A stretch of DNA of 58,378 nucleotides from a virus: positions 1 to 58,378 of IMG/VR virus record IMGVR_UViG_3300032020_000004; one strand, 5' to 3'. Of the stretch, positions 1 to 7,508 are shown in pieces (the stretch's first letter is position 1; each line of letters begins with the position of its first letter). The translations under genes were made by a program, and so were the position numbers. The notes below the pieces were generated by a model. That model was given only the letters and a program-made list of their open reading frames with translations. It had not been told where the DNA came from and did no database searches.

Positions 1-127
1 CCTGTACAATCGTCAGGGCACAGGAGGGAACGGCAGCGATTGCCCACTCAGCAGGAGTGAGGGTAGCCCTCGATGTTACAGCTAAACAAGTTACCGATTT
101 GAACAGTGCTGTAAATACACTTGAAGG
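1..127. repeat. 127-bp exact direct repeat, left copy
   Basis: Bases 1-127 are identical to 57670-57796 and then the two copies diverge abruptly. The repeat is coding in both places and in the same reading frame (collar region of a tail fibre). An exact length of 127 at a contig edge equals a common assembler k-mer, so the copy at the left edge may be an assembly-graph overlap rather than a second physical copy. Either way it shows that the same sequence is followed by two different continuations in the sampled DNA. Confidence 0.95.
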
Positions 128-674
128 TAAGATGCCCGATACCACCCATCCTGTAACTCAGGCGTTTTCTGATGCAGCGGATGAGGGAGTTGCTTCAACT
201 CTAGCTCGCATTGACCATAGGCATGGAATGCCTGCTGGTGGCGGTGCTACTATAGTCCTCAAGACTGCCGATGAAACAGTCAATAATTCCAGTGTCTTAC
301 AGAATGATGACCACCTCTTACTGGCTATGGCTGCTAATGAAGCCTGGGTTATAGACATAATTCTCTATTACCTAAGTGTTTCAGCTACCCCCGATATAAA
401 ATGTGATGCAGCCATTCCCAATGGTGCTTCAGGAGCGTATGTAGCTTGGGGCTTGGATTACGCTAATGCAGTTTATACTGCAGCTACTGCTATTGGGACT
501 ACCTGTGCCTTTGGTGCTACGGCTGGAGTACTAAGGGTTGCAAGGATAACTTATGTAGTGGTAAATGGTGCTACTGCGGGCAACTTTCAGTTTCAATGGG
601 CGCAAAGAACGGCTACGGCTGAGGATACTACAATGAAAACTAATTCATGTCTTATCGCCCACCAAGTTGCTTAG
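3..674 (+). CDS. Tail fibre C-terminal part, variant A (5' partial)
   Basis: The frame is open from base 3, so the N-terminus lies outside the window; an apparent GTG start at 57 is internal. The first 42 codons match the fibre gene starting at 57477. Downstream it carries a segment with DRHG-like collar residues (IDHRHGMP), a glycine stretch, and a beta-rich C-terminal domain without recognisable enzyme motifs. Such modules form distal receptor-binding parts of siphovirus fibres. Joined to 57477-57796 this would give a complete protein of roughly 290 residues. It is inferred to be one of two alternative fibre tips, the other being at 57797-58378. Confidence 0.7.
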   Translation, partial: CTIVRAQEGTAAIAHSAGVRVALDVTAKQVTDLNSAVNTLEGKMPDTTHPVTQAFSDAADEGVASTLARIDHRHGMPAGGGATIVLKTADETVNNSSVLQNDDHLLLAMAANEAWVIDIILYYLSVSATPDIKCDAAIPNGASGAYVAWGLDYANAVYTAATAIGTTCAFGATAGVLRVARITYVVVNGATAGNFQFQWAQRTATAEDTTMKTNSCLIAHQVA

Positions 675-682
675 GAGATAAA

Positions 683-778
683 ATGCCAGAAGTAAAACAG
701 CATTACGATAACCGAGAGGAAAGACAAGACCTGGTAACTATGTATGAAGCTCAAGGCTACAGGATGCTAAGACAATGA
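683..778 (+). CDS. Small ORF, possibly truncated by homing endonuclease insertion
   Basis: This 31-residue ORF has a ribosome binding site (AGGAGA) 5-6 nt before its ATG. Its stop codon overlaps the ATG of the following LAGLIDADG gene (ATGA at 775-778). Its end, MYEAQGYRMLRQ, resembles residues 25-40 of the protein at 1271 (ANKLRMLHDD), and both contain RQ and RML in similar spacing. It may be the N-terminal remnant of a paralogue interrupted by the endonuclease gene. No function can be assigned. Confidence 0.5.
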   Translation: MPEVKQHYDNREERQDLVTMYEAQGYRMLRQ

Positions 779-1293
779 AAAGAACAGATTTAGCTTACTA
801 TGCAGGGTTATTTGATGGTGAAGGTTGTGTTCAATTACGCCCGCATAAACGTTCAGGGAAGACTTGGGCTCTATATGTATCAATAGCATCCACAAATGAA
901 TGGATTATTCAACAGCTTAAATTTAGCTTTGGTGGCTCACTCTCAAAAAAGAAATGGAAGAATCCGAATTGGAAACCTGCCTTCATTTGGGGTGTATCTT
1001 CAAAGGATGCACTTACTTTTCTTGAGGCTGTTTACCCCTATCTTAAACTTAAAAAACCACAAGCAGAAATAGCAATTCGGTTCCAGAAACATAAGATTAT
1101 TGGAGCAGAAATAGCAATTCGGTTCCAGAAACATAAGATTATTGGAGCAGAAATAGCAATTCGGTTCCAGAAACATAAGATTATTGGATGTGCTCACAAG
1201 CCAGAATACTTTGATATTGAGCGTGAATTGCGGGAAGCAGTTACGAGATTAAACCAAAGAGGAATGGCAAATGGAAATAAAAGTAAAATATAA
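775..1293 (+). CDS. LAGLIDADG-type homing endonuclease with triplicated segment
   Basis: A single LAGLIDADG-like motif (YYAGLFDGEG, residues about 8-17) and the typical conserved block PYLKLKKPQAEIA identify a homodimeric homing endonuclease. Its closest relatives in the window are the genes at 37107, 25540 and 32607. The start overlaps the previous stop by ATGA, implying translational coupling. Residues about 97-138 are three identical 14-residue units encoded by a perfect 42-bp tandem triplication, which would lengthen the helix after the LAGLIDADG fold; activity may be affected. The 3' end overlaps the next gene by 23 nt. Confidence 0.8.
   Translation: MKRTDLAYYAGLFDGEGCVQLRPHKRSGKTWALYVSIASTNEWIIQQLKFSFGGSLSKKKWKNPNWKPAFIWGVSSKDALTFLEAVYPYLKLKKPQAEIAIRFQKHKIIGAEIAIRFQKHKIIGAEIAIRFQKHKIIGCAHKPEYFDIERELREAVTRLNQRGMANGNKSKI
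1063..1188. repeat. Three perfect 42-bp tandem repeats in an endonuclease gene
   Basis: Units at 1063-1104, 1105-1146 and 1147-1188 are identical at every base and keep the reading frame, each encoding 14 residues beginning AEIAIRFQ. Identity at synonymous positions points to a very recent slippage or unequal recombination event. Confidence 0.95.
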
Positions 1294-1684
1294 TGGGTTG
1301 AACGATAGGCAAATCAAAATTATGGAACAAGAGGCTAACAAACTGAGAATGTTGCACGACGACTTTGACGCCGACTGGAAACGGGGTGATGAGCCTCACG
1401 GCACAATGACCTTTACTGATGAGCCCGAGCCAGCCCCGTTACCTATTGAACCATCGCTCTCAACTCATATTGCTACTCTAGTGGCTATAAATGCAACCAA
1501 AGCTAGACCAGCAAAAATTAAAAGAGTATGGGAAGGCAGAGATTATTTTTATGATTGCTTTGCTACTCAAACAGTAAAGGATGAGTTTATCGCTGGCAAG
1601 ATAGCAATCGGTGATTATGTTCTAGTTCACTTTGATGATATAGGAGAACAGATAGTAACGGCAAAGGTGTTTAAGTCTTGGTAG
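1271..1684 (+). CDS. Conserved hypothetical tail-region protein
   Basis: The 137-residue product has an acidic N-terminal half with DDFDADW and EPHGTMTF segments, a proline-rich linker (PEPAPLP, near residue 55), and a C-terminal small beta domain with GDYVLVHFDD suggestive of an SH3-like fold. The ATG at 1271 lies inside the end of the endonuclease gene. No enzyme motif is visible. Its position between fibre and repeat-protein genes suggests a virion accessory role, which is inference only. Confidence 0.6.
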   Translation: MEIKVKYNGLNDRQIKIMEQEANKLRMLHDDFDADWKRGDEPHGTMTFTDEPEPAPLPIEPSLSTHIATLVAINATKARPAKIKRVWEGRDYFYDCFATQTVKDEFIAGKIAIGDYVLVHFDDIGEQIVTAKVFKSW

Positions 1685-1698
1685 GGGAGATAGAATAA

Positions 1699-3405
1699 GT
1701 GTCTGCTTTTGATGAGTTTTATTTTGATCAGCTTGCCTTTGGAGAGGGTGTCACTGCGCCAGTTCAGACAATATCTGATGCCGGAGCCATAGCATCCTTG
1801 GAAGCATTCGGTACACTCAAAGCTAATTTTGGGCTATCTCCTTCTGGGATTGCTTCGCTAGAGGCGATTGGAAGCCAGAAATTGAACTTTGCTTTGGCTG
1901 CTTCGGCAATAGTATCGCAGGAAGCAGTTGGCTCGCACCAGCTTAATTTTGCGATAGATGCCTCAGCTATTGCCTCTGAGGAGGCTTTTGGCACGTTAAA
2001 GCTGCTGGCTTATCTGCTACCGTCGGGTATTGCTAGTGCTGAAGCTCTCGGTACAGCGAGTGTCGTTTATATCATAAGCCCCAGTGGGATTAGCAGTCTT
2101 GAGACGCTGGGTAGCCCGAAGTTGAACTTTGTTGTTTTTCCCAGTGGGATAGTAAGCTCAGAAGCTCTTGGTAGTCCACAGCTGAATTTTATATTGCCGC
2201 TGACAGGCATTGCCAGTGGTGAAGCCTTTGGTGCAGCAAAGATGCTTTTGTATCTGTTGCCGAGTAGTATCACCAGTGGTGAAGTGATAGGTACAGCCAG
2301 TGTCATTCCGATTATAGCTCCGTTAGGTATATCGTCAGCCGAGGCATTAGGATCTCCGCAACTGAATCTGGCGCTTGCCTTGACTGGCATTGCTTCAGGA
2401 GAAGCCTTTGGTGCTGCTAAGCTGTTGCTGTACCTGTTGCCATCTGGTATTGAATCGGCTGAGGGTTTTGGGGCAGCTAAGCTGGTGCTGTATCTGCTAC
2501 CCAGTTCTATTGATAGCGCTGAGGCGCTTGGTAGTCCCCGGCTAAACTTTGTTTTACTTCCGTCTGGGATTAGTTCAGCAGAATCTCTAGGTAGGCCGCA
2601 AGTCAATTTCATTGTGATAGCATCTGGCATAAGTTCAGTGGAGGCATTTGGCACGGCTGAGCTGATACAGGAATTGTTTTTAAGTCCGGCTGGTATCGCT
2701 TCGACAGAGGCGTTTGGCACCGCTAAGTTATTGTTGTATCTGTTGCCGGGTGGCATAGGCAGCGCAGAGGCGTTTGGCACAGCTAGAATTAGCCTGTATA
2801 TTGTTCCATCGGGCATAGCCTCATTGGAAGCCCTAGGCAGCCCGCAATTTAATTTCAGCATATTAGCAGTCGGCATACCCAGTGAGGAGACATTCGGGGT
2901 GTCAAAGTTCATATTCTATTTGCTACCATCCGGCATTGGCACTGCTGAGGCCCTGGGGACTCCGTCGCTTTCAGTTATGATATTGCCAGTCGGCATAGCT
3001 TCTGAGGAGGCTTTGGGCACAGCCAAGATGGCACTTTATGTGCTGCCGGCTGGGATAGCCAGCCTGGAAGCCCTGAGCAGCCCATCGATAGTAACTCTGC
3101 AGTTTATAGTTCCGACTGGTATAGCCAGTGCTGAAGTATTTGGTGCGCTGGCGGTTTTACTTTCGATGCTGCAGACTATAGCTCCGGAGGGCATTGTTTC
3201 AGCAGAAGCCTTCGGCGCAGCAATTATAGAGGCTTGGGGTTCAGCAATAGTCTATGCTCTTAAAAACAGCTTCTTAGTATATCAGGACAAGAGGTTAGCT
3301 GAAGCCCTTATGCACAGTAGGTTACTGGATGTTTTCCAGCACGATAGACAGCTGAAAACATACCTGCATGACAGAACTAGAACTGTTTATGCGAGGCAGC
3401 CATGA
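1699..3405 (+). CDS. Large repeat protein (GIAS-EA-G repeats), probable virion surface component
   Basis: The gene starts with GTG after an AGGGGAG ribosome binding site and encodes 568 residues. Residues about 25-510 consist of roughly twenty degenerate units of 22-26 residues with the pattern LLPSGIASAEALG followed by a short hydrophobic beta strand. The last 50 residues are charged and non-repetitive. Such arrays suggest a beta-solenoid or fibrous shaft. A second protein with analogous but different repeats is at 54871. Overlap of 4 nt with the next gene suggests one operon. No known family could be named. Confidence 0.7.
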   Translation: MSAFDEFYFDQLAFGEGVTAPVQTISDAGAIASLEAFGTLKANFGLSPSGIASLEAIGSQKLNFALAASAIVSQEAVGSHQLNFAIDASAIASEEAFGTLKLLAYLLPSGIASAEALGTASVVYIISPSGISSLETLGSPKLNFVVFPSGIVSSEALGSPQLNFILPLTGIASGEAFGAAKMLLYLLPSSITSGEVIGTASVIPIIAPLGISSAEALGSPQLNLALALTGIASGEAFGAAKLLLYLLPSGIESAEGFGAAKLVLYLLPSSIDSAEALGSPRLNFVLLPSGISSAESLGRPQVNFIVIASGISSVEAFGTAELIQELFLSPAGIASTEAFGTAKLLLYLLPGGIGSAEAFGTARISLYIVPSGIASLEALGSPQFNFSILAVGIPSEETFGVSKFIFYLLPSGIGTAEALGTPSLSVMILPVGIASEEALGTAKMALYVLPAGIASLEALSSPSIVTLQFIVPTGIASAEVFGALAVLLSMLQTIAPEGIVSAEAFGAAIIEAWGSAIVYALKNSFLVYQDKRLAEALMHSRLLDVFQHDRQLKTYLHDRTRTVYARQP

Positions 3406-3734
3406 AAGTTACAGAAGATGTCCGCGTAAAAGCCGGCCATTACGGCTATAATGAAACATTTTACTATAAGGATAGTGATGGAAATGTCGTCGAGTTGAAT
3501 GACTATACGGCAAAATTCAAAGTGTGGCCTGCTGGTGTTCCGGATGATCTTCTAGTCGAAGGCAGCTGTGATATTCCTGACCCTGACAATGGCGTTCTGC
3601 AGTATGCTGTCCAGGAAGGCGATTTTGAAGCAGATGATGTTGGCAAGGATTGGAAGTATGAGATAGAGATAAGCAAGGATGGGGTGGTCGACGGCTGTAT
3701 AACAGGCAATCTTTTTGTGGAGGAGAGCGGCTAA
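3402..3734 (+). CDS. Small beta-domain structural protein, BppU-N-like
   Basis: The 110-residue protein begins inside the stop of the previous gene (ATGA). It reads as a single immunoglobulin-like domain with alternating polar/hydrophobic strands (ETFYYKDSDGNVVELNDYTAKF, shortened here to its style) and ends at GNLFVEESG. This resembles the N-terminal domain of baseplate upper proteins and other small phage Ig-like domains. Assignment rests on pattern only. Confidence 0.5.
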   Translation: MKVTEDVRVKAGHYGYNETFYYKDSDGNVVELNDYTAKFKVWPAGVPDDLLVEGSCDIPDPDNGVLQYAVQEGDFEADDVGKDWKYEIEISKDGVVDGCITGNLFVEESG

Positions 3735-4282
3735 TGGCAGTAAGTGAGTATACGTACGGCACAGTAGCTCTAGTGGAAAGCCGTGTCGGGTGGGTGGTTT
3801 CAGGACGGACAGGTTTCAGTGGTGATACTGTCCCGACAATAACTGAGGTTGAGGCAGTGCTGGACCAGGTAGCTGCTGAGATTCATGCTGTCCTGCTGCA
3901 GAATGGTTATCCGGCGGATACGAAGGCGAATATTACGACTAATGCTCCGCGGGCAGTTGCCTGGCTTGAAAGGTTGAATGTAGCCGGTGCTTGTGCTGAT
4001 ATATTGCAGGGCTTTCCGGTTGCTGGTGATGAGGAGAGTGGCTACAGTCCTGAGAGGTTCTGGAGTAAAATCTATGAGAATGGTAAGAAGCTGATCGCAG
4101 GGTCGTTCCTAGAGCGCATGGGTTTGGCTAAGAGCTATGAGATAAGTGACATGCTGGTCAGCACCAGCTTGGAGGATGATGAGGGCAATAAGAAGGAGCC
4201 GTTGTTCAAGCGTGGCATGTGGGGGTATCCTGGCAATCAGGTTGGGATATTCCCGGATGAAGATATCAGTTATGGAGAGTGA
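3734..4282 (+). CDS. Putative head-tail connector (adaptor) protein
   Basis: The 182-residue protein overlaps the previous stop by one base. Helical segments (TITEVEAVLDQVAAEIHAVL, residues about 36-55; RAVAWLERLNVAGACADIL, about 75-93) are typical of gp6/gp15-like connector proteins, and the following genes are gp10-like and terminator-like, the usual order in HK97-type tail modules. The C-terminus is acidic. Role at the neck is inferred from order and helix pattern. Confidence 0.55.
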   Translation: MAVSEYTYGTVALVESRVGWVVSGRTGFSGDTVPTITEVEAVLDQVAAEIHAVLLQNGYPADTKANITTNAPRAVAWLERLNVAGACADILQGFPVAGDEESGYSPERFWSKIYENGKKLIAGSFLERMGLAKSYEISDMLVSTSLEDDEGNKKEPLFKRGMWGYPGNQVGIFPDEDISYGE

Positions 4283-4285
4283 TTG

Positions 4286-4825
4286 ATGCCGAAGGCGGAA
4301 CCTTTTGTAGAAATTGAGCTGAAAAACTTTGATGAGTTCAGCAAGAACTTGGGCAAAGCCAAGGAGTATATGTTTGTTGCTCTCAATGAGGCGTTGAGAA
4401 AGGCCGGCGACCTGCTCACGCCCAAGATAAGGGAAGCCACACCGGTAGGAGCTACTCACAAGCTGCGTAATGTTACAGTCTATCAGATACTAGGTAAGAC
4501 TGAGGATATGAGGTGTGAGATCCGCCAATCAGCTTTTTCGTCAACCGGTTTCCCTTATGGTGTAGCTGTCCGGCATGGGACAAGGCCGCATTTCCCGCCG
4601 ATTGAGGCTCTGATACCGTGGGTGAGAGCAAAGCTGGCTGTATCTGAGGAGCGTGTCAGGAGTGTAGCGTTTCTCGTTGCTCGAAAGATAAGTCGTGTTG
4701 GCACGAAGCCGAATCCGTATCACGTGAGAGTGTTTGAGAGTAATGTTGGTGAGTTGAAGAGTATCATGGAAGAGGCCAATGTCAAGTTTGTGGTGCAGCT
4801 TGGTGATATACCGGAGGTGCATTAG
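4286..4825 (+). CDS. HK97 gp10-like neck/tail completion protein
   Basis: About 179 residues. The pattern of an N-terminal helix (EFSKNLGKAKEYMFVALNEA), then KAGDLLTPKIREATPVGAT, then a beta segment with FPYGVAVRHGTRPH, is characteristic of the HK97 gp10 family, which joins tail to head. A TTG at 4283 could also start translation, but the ATG at 4286 is preferred. Neighbours are connector-like upstream and terminator-like downstream. Confidence 0.75.
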   Translation: MPKAEPFVEIELKNFDEFSKNLGKAKEYMFVALNEALRKAGDLLTPKIREATPVGATHKLRNVTVYQILGKTEDMRCEIRQSAFSSTGFPYGVAVRHGTRPHFPPIEALIPWVRAKLAVSEERVRSVAFLVARKISRVGTKPNPYHVRVFESNVGELKSIMEEANVKFVVQLGDIPEVH

Positions 4826-5232
4826 TGGCATTAGTTCAGTATTCGGCAATCAGGACGGCAATCAAGGAAGCGTTGGATGACATCGATGGGCTGTCGAATC
4901 ATAAGGAGGAGCCGGATGCGATTCCGAAGGTGCCGTTTAGTATTCTGGGTAGCGGCACGATAGACTACAGCACTGATATGGGCGGTGGCCATGATATTAC
5001 TTTCAGGCTGTTTATGGCTGTCAGTGAGGCTACGTCAGAAGATTCGTTCGCGGCGCTGGACGATTATTTGGCATCGACCGGTGATAAGAGCATTAAGGCT
5101 GCTATTGAAGCAGCTACAATCGGCAATGGCTATGCAGCGGTCCGGCGTGTCGAAAATGTTGGCCATGTCAGATACCGAGAAAGAACATTTGTCGGCGCCG
5201 AGTTTATTATTGCTGTTGCGAGTGGAGGATAG
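4825..5232 (+). CDS. Putative tail terminator / completion protein
   Basis: A GTG start overlaps the previous stop codon (TAGTG). The 135-residue protein begins with an amphipathic helix (SAIRTAIKEALDDIDG) followed by a beta-rich region (DITFRLFMAVSEATSEDSF) and a helix, the arrangement of lambda gpU/HK97 gp10-adjacent terminator proteins. Position directly after the gp10-like gene and before the tail tube supports this. Confidence 0.55.
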   Translation: MALVQYSAIRTAIKEALDDIDGLSNHKEEPDAIPKVPFSILGSGTIDYSTDMGGGHDITFRLFMAVSEATSEDSFAALDDYLASTGDKSIKAAIEAATIGNGYAAVRRVENVGHVRYRERTFVGAEFIIAVASGG

Positions 5233-5234
5233 GG

Positions 5235-5564
5235 ATGAGAAAGCGTAGGAGCCCAAACCAGGCAGTTAAAAGCATTAAGCCAATGGAAGATACCCTTGGC
5301 CCGGGTGAGGTAAAGGTTGTTGCAAAGGTTAAGATGCTGCTGAACTATGGTAGGTTAGCGGTGAAGCCTGGCACTGTAATCGTTCTTGGCCCCGAGGACA
5401 GAAAGCAGGGTATCAATATTGACCTGCTGCTCAGGAATAGAGCTGTCGTTCCTTTTGAGTCTGAGGAGCAGGCCGCTAAGATTGGTAGGGAAGGAGAGGA
5501 GGCTGGTAAGGAGCGTGAGACAGTTAAAATAATAAGCAGCAAAGTAAAGCGTGGAAGGAGGTGA
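5235..5564 (+). CDS. Hypothetical small structural-region protein
   Basis: 109 residues, with a GGAGGATAGGG ribosome binding site. A central beta-rich segment (VKPGTVIVLGPEDRKQG) followed by LLLRNRAVVPF recalls the protein at 51327, which also has a KVGETLEIPDE turn followed by a short helix and basic tail. Both have highly charged C-termini. They may be distant paralogues that decorate head or tail. No known function recognised. Confidence 0.55.
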   Translation: MRKRRSPNQAVKSIKPMEDTLGPGEVKVVAKVKMLLNYGRLAVKPGTVIVLGPEDRKQGINIDLLLRNRAVVPFESEEQAAKIGREGEEAGKERETVKIISSKVKRGRR

Positions 5565-5570
5565 TCGTAA

Positions 5571-6314
5571 ATGGCTAGAGTTGCAGGCAAAAACACGAAG
5601 GTCTATGTGGATGAGTTCGACTTTTCAGGTAAGATATCGACCGGTGAGATGACAGTTGATGTTAATTTACCGGAGGTTACGTCATTCGATGATACTGGCA
5701 GCACGTTTGTCGAGGGATTGCCAACGGCTTCGATAACGCAGAATGGGTTTTTTGATGCAGAGGCTGGTGGCTTCGATGAAGAGATGTGGGCCGATATTGT
5801 CAGCGGCGTTCTGCATCTTGTCGGGCTGTACCCGGGCAACAGTGCAGCACAGGAAGGGAAAGGGTATGAGATTCAAGCGATGCCCAAAAGTAATGCCAGA
5901 CCGATTGAAATAGCCGGGGCTGTATTATTAAATGTAACCTGGCAGGGTTCAGGAGCTGTTGTAAGGTCTACTGTGCTGTGTAATGGTGCTGTGGTAGGCA
6001 CCGGTGCTGTGTCCGACAGTAACCAGAATGTTGGAGCGACAGTCGCTGGCGAGAGGTTTGTGGCGATATTAAGAGTGCTGGAGGTAGATGGCACAGGCTC
6101 GATAACAGTGCAGGTGCAGGAGAGTCAGAATGATGGCGACCCCGATACCTACGCCGAACTGCTCACGTTTACAGCAGCCACAGGTGTAACGTCAGAGAGA
6201 AAGACGACAATCCTTGCTACTGAGGCATGGAAAAGAGTTTATGTTACTGCCTTTTCAGGCTTTACCTCGGTGACAATCCTGGTCGTGGTGGGCAAGGAGC
6301 AGGGAGTGTCCTGA
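5571..6314 (+). CDS. Tail tube-like protein, paralogue 1
   Basis: 247 residues after a GGAGGTGATCGTAA ribosome binding site. The first 90 residues closely match the neighbouring gene at 6360: MARVAGKNTKVYV, GEMTVDVNLPEVTSFDD, STFVEGLPTASI. The second half is a different Ig-like beta domain (about residues 105-245). The shared domain has the look of phage major tail proteins; this longer copy may be a minor or decorated tube subunit. The pair probably arose by tandem duplication. Confidence 0.65.
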   Translation: MARVAGKNTKVYVDEFDFSGKISTGEMTVDVNLPEVTSFDDTGSTFVEGLPTASITQNGFFDAEAGGFDEEMWADIVSGVLHLVGLYPGNSAAQEGKGYEIQAMPKSNARPIEIAGAVLLNVTWQGSGAVVRSTVLCNGAVVGTGAVSDSNQNVGATVAGERFVAILRVLEVDGTGSITVQVQESQNDGDPDTYAELLTFTAATGVTSERKTTILATEAWKRVYVTAFSGFTSVTILVVVGKEQGVS

Positions 6315-6359
6315 TGAAGATATATTCTAGGTCAGTAAAAATTAGGAGGAGGTGTTAAG

Positions 6360-6770
6360 ATGGCGAGAATAGCAGGGAAGGATGCCAATTTTAGCTTCGG
6401 TGGACCCCAGATTGAGGATGAGCTGAACAGCATCGAGATGACAGTTGATGTCAACCTGGTTGAAGTAACGACGTTTGGTGATGCAGCCGGGACATTCGTA
6501 GAGGGTCTGCCTACTGGCTCATTCAGCGTCAGCGGTTTTGCTGATTTCGATGCCAGTCAGGGCGATGCAACAATCTTTGGGCAGATTGGTTCGGGTGACA
6601 CAGCCTTTGTTTTCCAGCCCACCGGTGCCAGTCCGAATACGAATGACCCGAACTACACTGGCCAAGCGTTTGTTAAGTCCTACCGCATCCGAGCTGAAGT
6701 TGGTGGTGCTGTGAGTTACACTGCAGACTTCCAGGTAACAGGCGAAATAACCAGAGGCACAACGCCGTAA
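6360..6770 (+). CDS. Major tail (tube) protein, paralogue 2
   Basis: 136 residues after a strong AGGAGGAGGTG ribosome binding site. It shares the MARIAGKDANFSF, EMTVDVNL and FVEGLPTGS segments with the upstream paralogue and ends with ADFQVTGEITRG, a typical tube-protein closing strand. It sits directly before a perfect hairpin and the chaperone gene, the usual place of the major tail protein in siphoviruses. Confidence 0.7.
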   Translation: MARIAGKDANFSFGGPQIEDELNSIEMTVDVNLVEVTTFGDAAGTFVEGLPTGSFSVSGFADFDASQGDATIFGQIGSGDTAFVFQPTGASPNTNDPNYTGQAFVKSYRIRAEVGGAVSYTADFQVTGEITRGTTP

Positions 6771-6771
6771 A

Positions 6772-6794
6772 TAAGAGAGGCGAAGCCTCTCTTA
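6772..6794 (+). other. Perfect 10-bp hairpin placed just before a ribosome binding site
   Basis: TAAGAGAGGC (6772-6781) and GCCTCTCTTA (6785-6794) pair perfectly around a GAA loop. There is no U-run; instead AGGAGG follows at once and the chaperone ATG is at 6805. It could be a 3' stabiliser for the tail-tube mRNA, a processing site, or a translational control element. Confidence 0.75.
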
Positions 6795-6804
6795 GGAGGA
6801 TAGT

Positions 6805-7239
6805 ATGAAGCCTAAGATACCGCTAAAGCGGGTAGATTCCAGCAATTGCGTCGTTTATGTAGGACGCAGGATAGCCGGTGGAAAGGTGGTTGAGGCGGGA
6901 ACGCCATATAAAGTCCATGAAGGTGAGTGGGTGGATATTCTGCCTGTGACATCTGTCGGGGAGCTAATTGCGTTTGGCGAGATGGCAGCTAGCAGCTCAA
7001 AGGTGACCAAAGAGAAAAAGCTCTTGAGTCTCGGTAGCAAAATGGGCATGGCGTTTGAATCGGTGGTGCAGCGAGTAGCGCAACGGGTTTATGATTGGAA
7101 CTGGACAGATATAGAAGGCAAGCGGTTACCGAATCCACATAATAATCCGGATGTGATACGCTCTCTGTCAACCGATGAATTGGTGTGGCTTGCGAACCAG
7201 GCAGAATATGAGACTGAGATAGAAAGAAAAAACGCCTGA
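6805..7239 (+). CDS. Tail assembly chaperone, short (G-like) product
   Basis: 144 residues. Position between the tube and tape measure genes, and an A AAA AAC slippery heptamer just before the stop codon, mark it as the zero-frame tail assembly chaperone. The protein has a small N-terminal beta region (NCVVYVGRRIAGGKVVEAG) and a helical C-terminal half (about 55-144). A -1 shift at 7227-7233 would fuse it to the frame continuing to 7508. Confidence 0.8.
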   Translation: MKPKIPLKRVDSSNCVVYVGRRIAGGKVVEAGTPYKVHEGEWVDILPVTSVGELIAFGEMAASSSKVTKEKKLLSLGSKMGMAFESVVQRVAQRVYDWNWTDIEGKRLPNPHNNPDVIRSLSTDELVWLANQAEYETEIERKNA

Positions 7240-7274
7240 AGGCCCTTGCTCTGCATGTGTTGAAGGGAGGGCCT
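7227..7274 (+). promoter_or_regulatory. -1 programmed ribosomal frameshift site with downstream stem
   Basis: The heptamer AAAAAAC at 7227-7233 is in phase as A AAA AAC. Six bases later AGGCCC (7240-7245) can pair with GGGCCT (7269-7274), with extra CUU/AAG pairing possible inside. After slipping, translation continues RLKALALHVLKGG into the frame of 7233-7508. All three components (heptamer, spacing, stem) fit the canonical -1 arrangement of siphovirus chaperones. Confidence 0.85.
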
Positions 7275-7508
7275 GAGCCTGGTGAGGCGTTGATTGATGT
7301 GATATGCAGGAATTTTAACTGCACACCAGATGTAGCGCTGCAACAGGATATGAGGCTAGTTGTACCAGTGCTGGAGTATAGAATAGCTAAAGAAGCTCAA
7401 GCGATGATGAACGATACAGAGCATGGGATGACAGAGATGGCGAAGCATCCTGCACTGGTGGAGTTCTGGAAGCTATTGTGCGATTTGGGGGAGGAAGATG
7501 GCGACTGA
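7233..7508 (+). CDS. Tail assembly chaperone, frameshifted T-like extension
   Basis: This frame continues from the slippery site and adds 91 residues to the chaperone, ending LCDLGEEDGD. It has no convincing independent start; the GTG at 7257 lacks a good ribosome binding site, although internal initiation cannot be excluded. The extension is helical and would bind the tape measure, whose gene overlaps its last 11 bases. Confidence 0.8.
   Translation, partial: RLKALALHVLKGGPEPGEALIDVICRNFNCTPDVALQQDMRLVVPVLEYRIAKEAQAMMNDTEHGMTEMAKHPALVEFWKLLCDLGEEDGD

Noticed and set aside
2067-2912. 281-codon minus-strand ORF inside the repeat protein
   Set aside because: It mirrors the repeated + strand gene and shows the same periodicity; a stop-free antisense frame arises from the biased codons. 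No start signal.
7332-7347. GTAGCGCTGCAA inside genes (7333, 18652, 26025) as further operators
   Set aside because: These lie within coding sequence, lack the first GTT arm or promoter context, and AGCGCTGCA encodes common Ala-Leu-Gln codons, so chance is likely.
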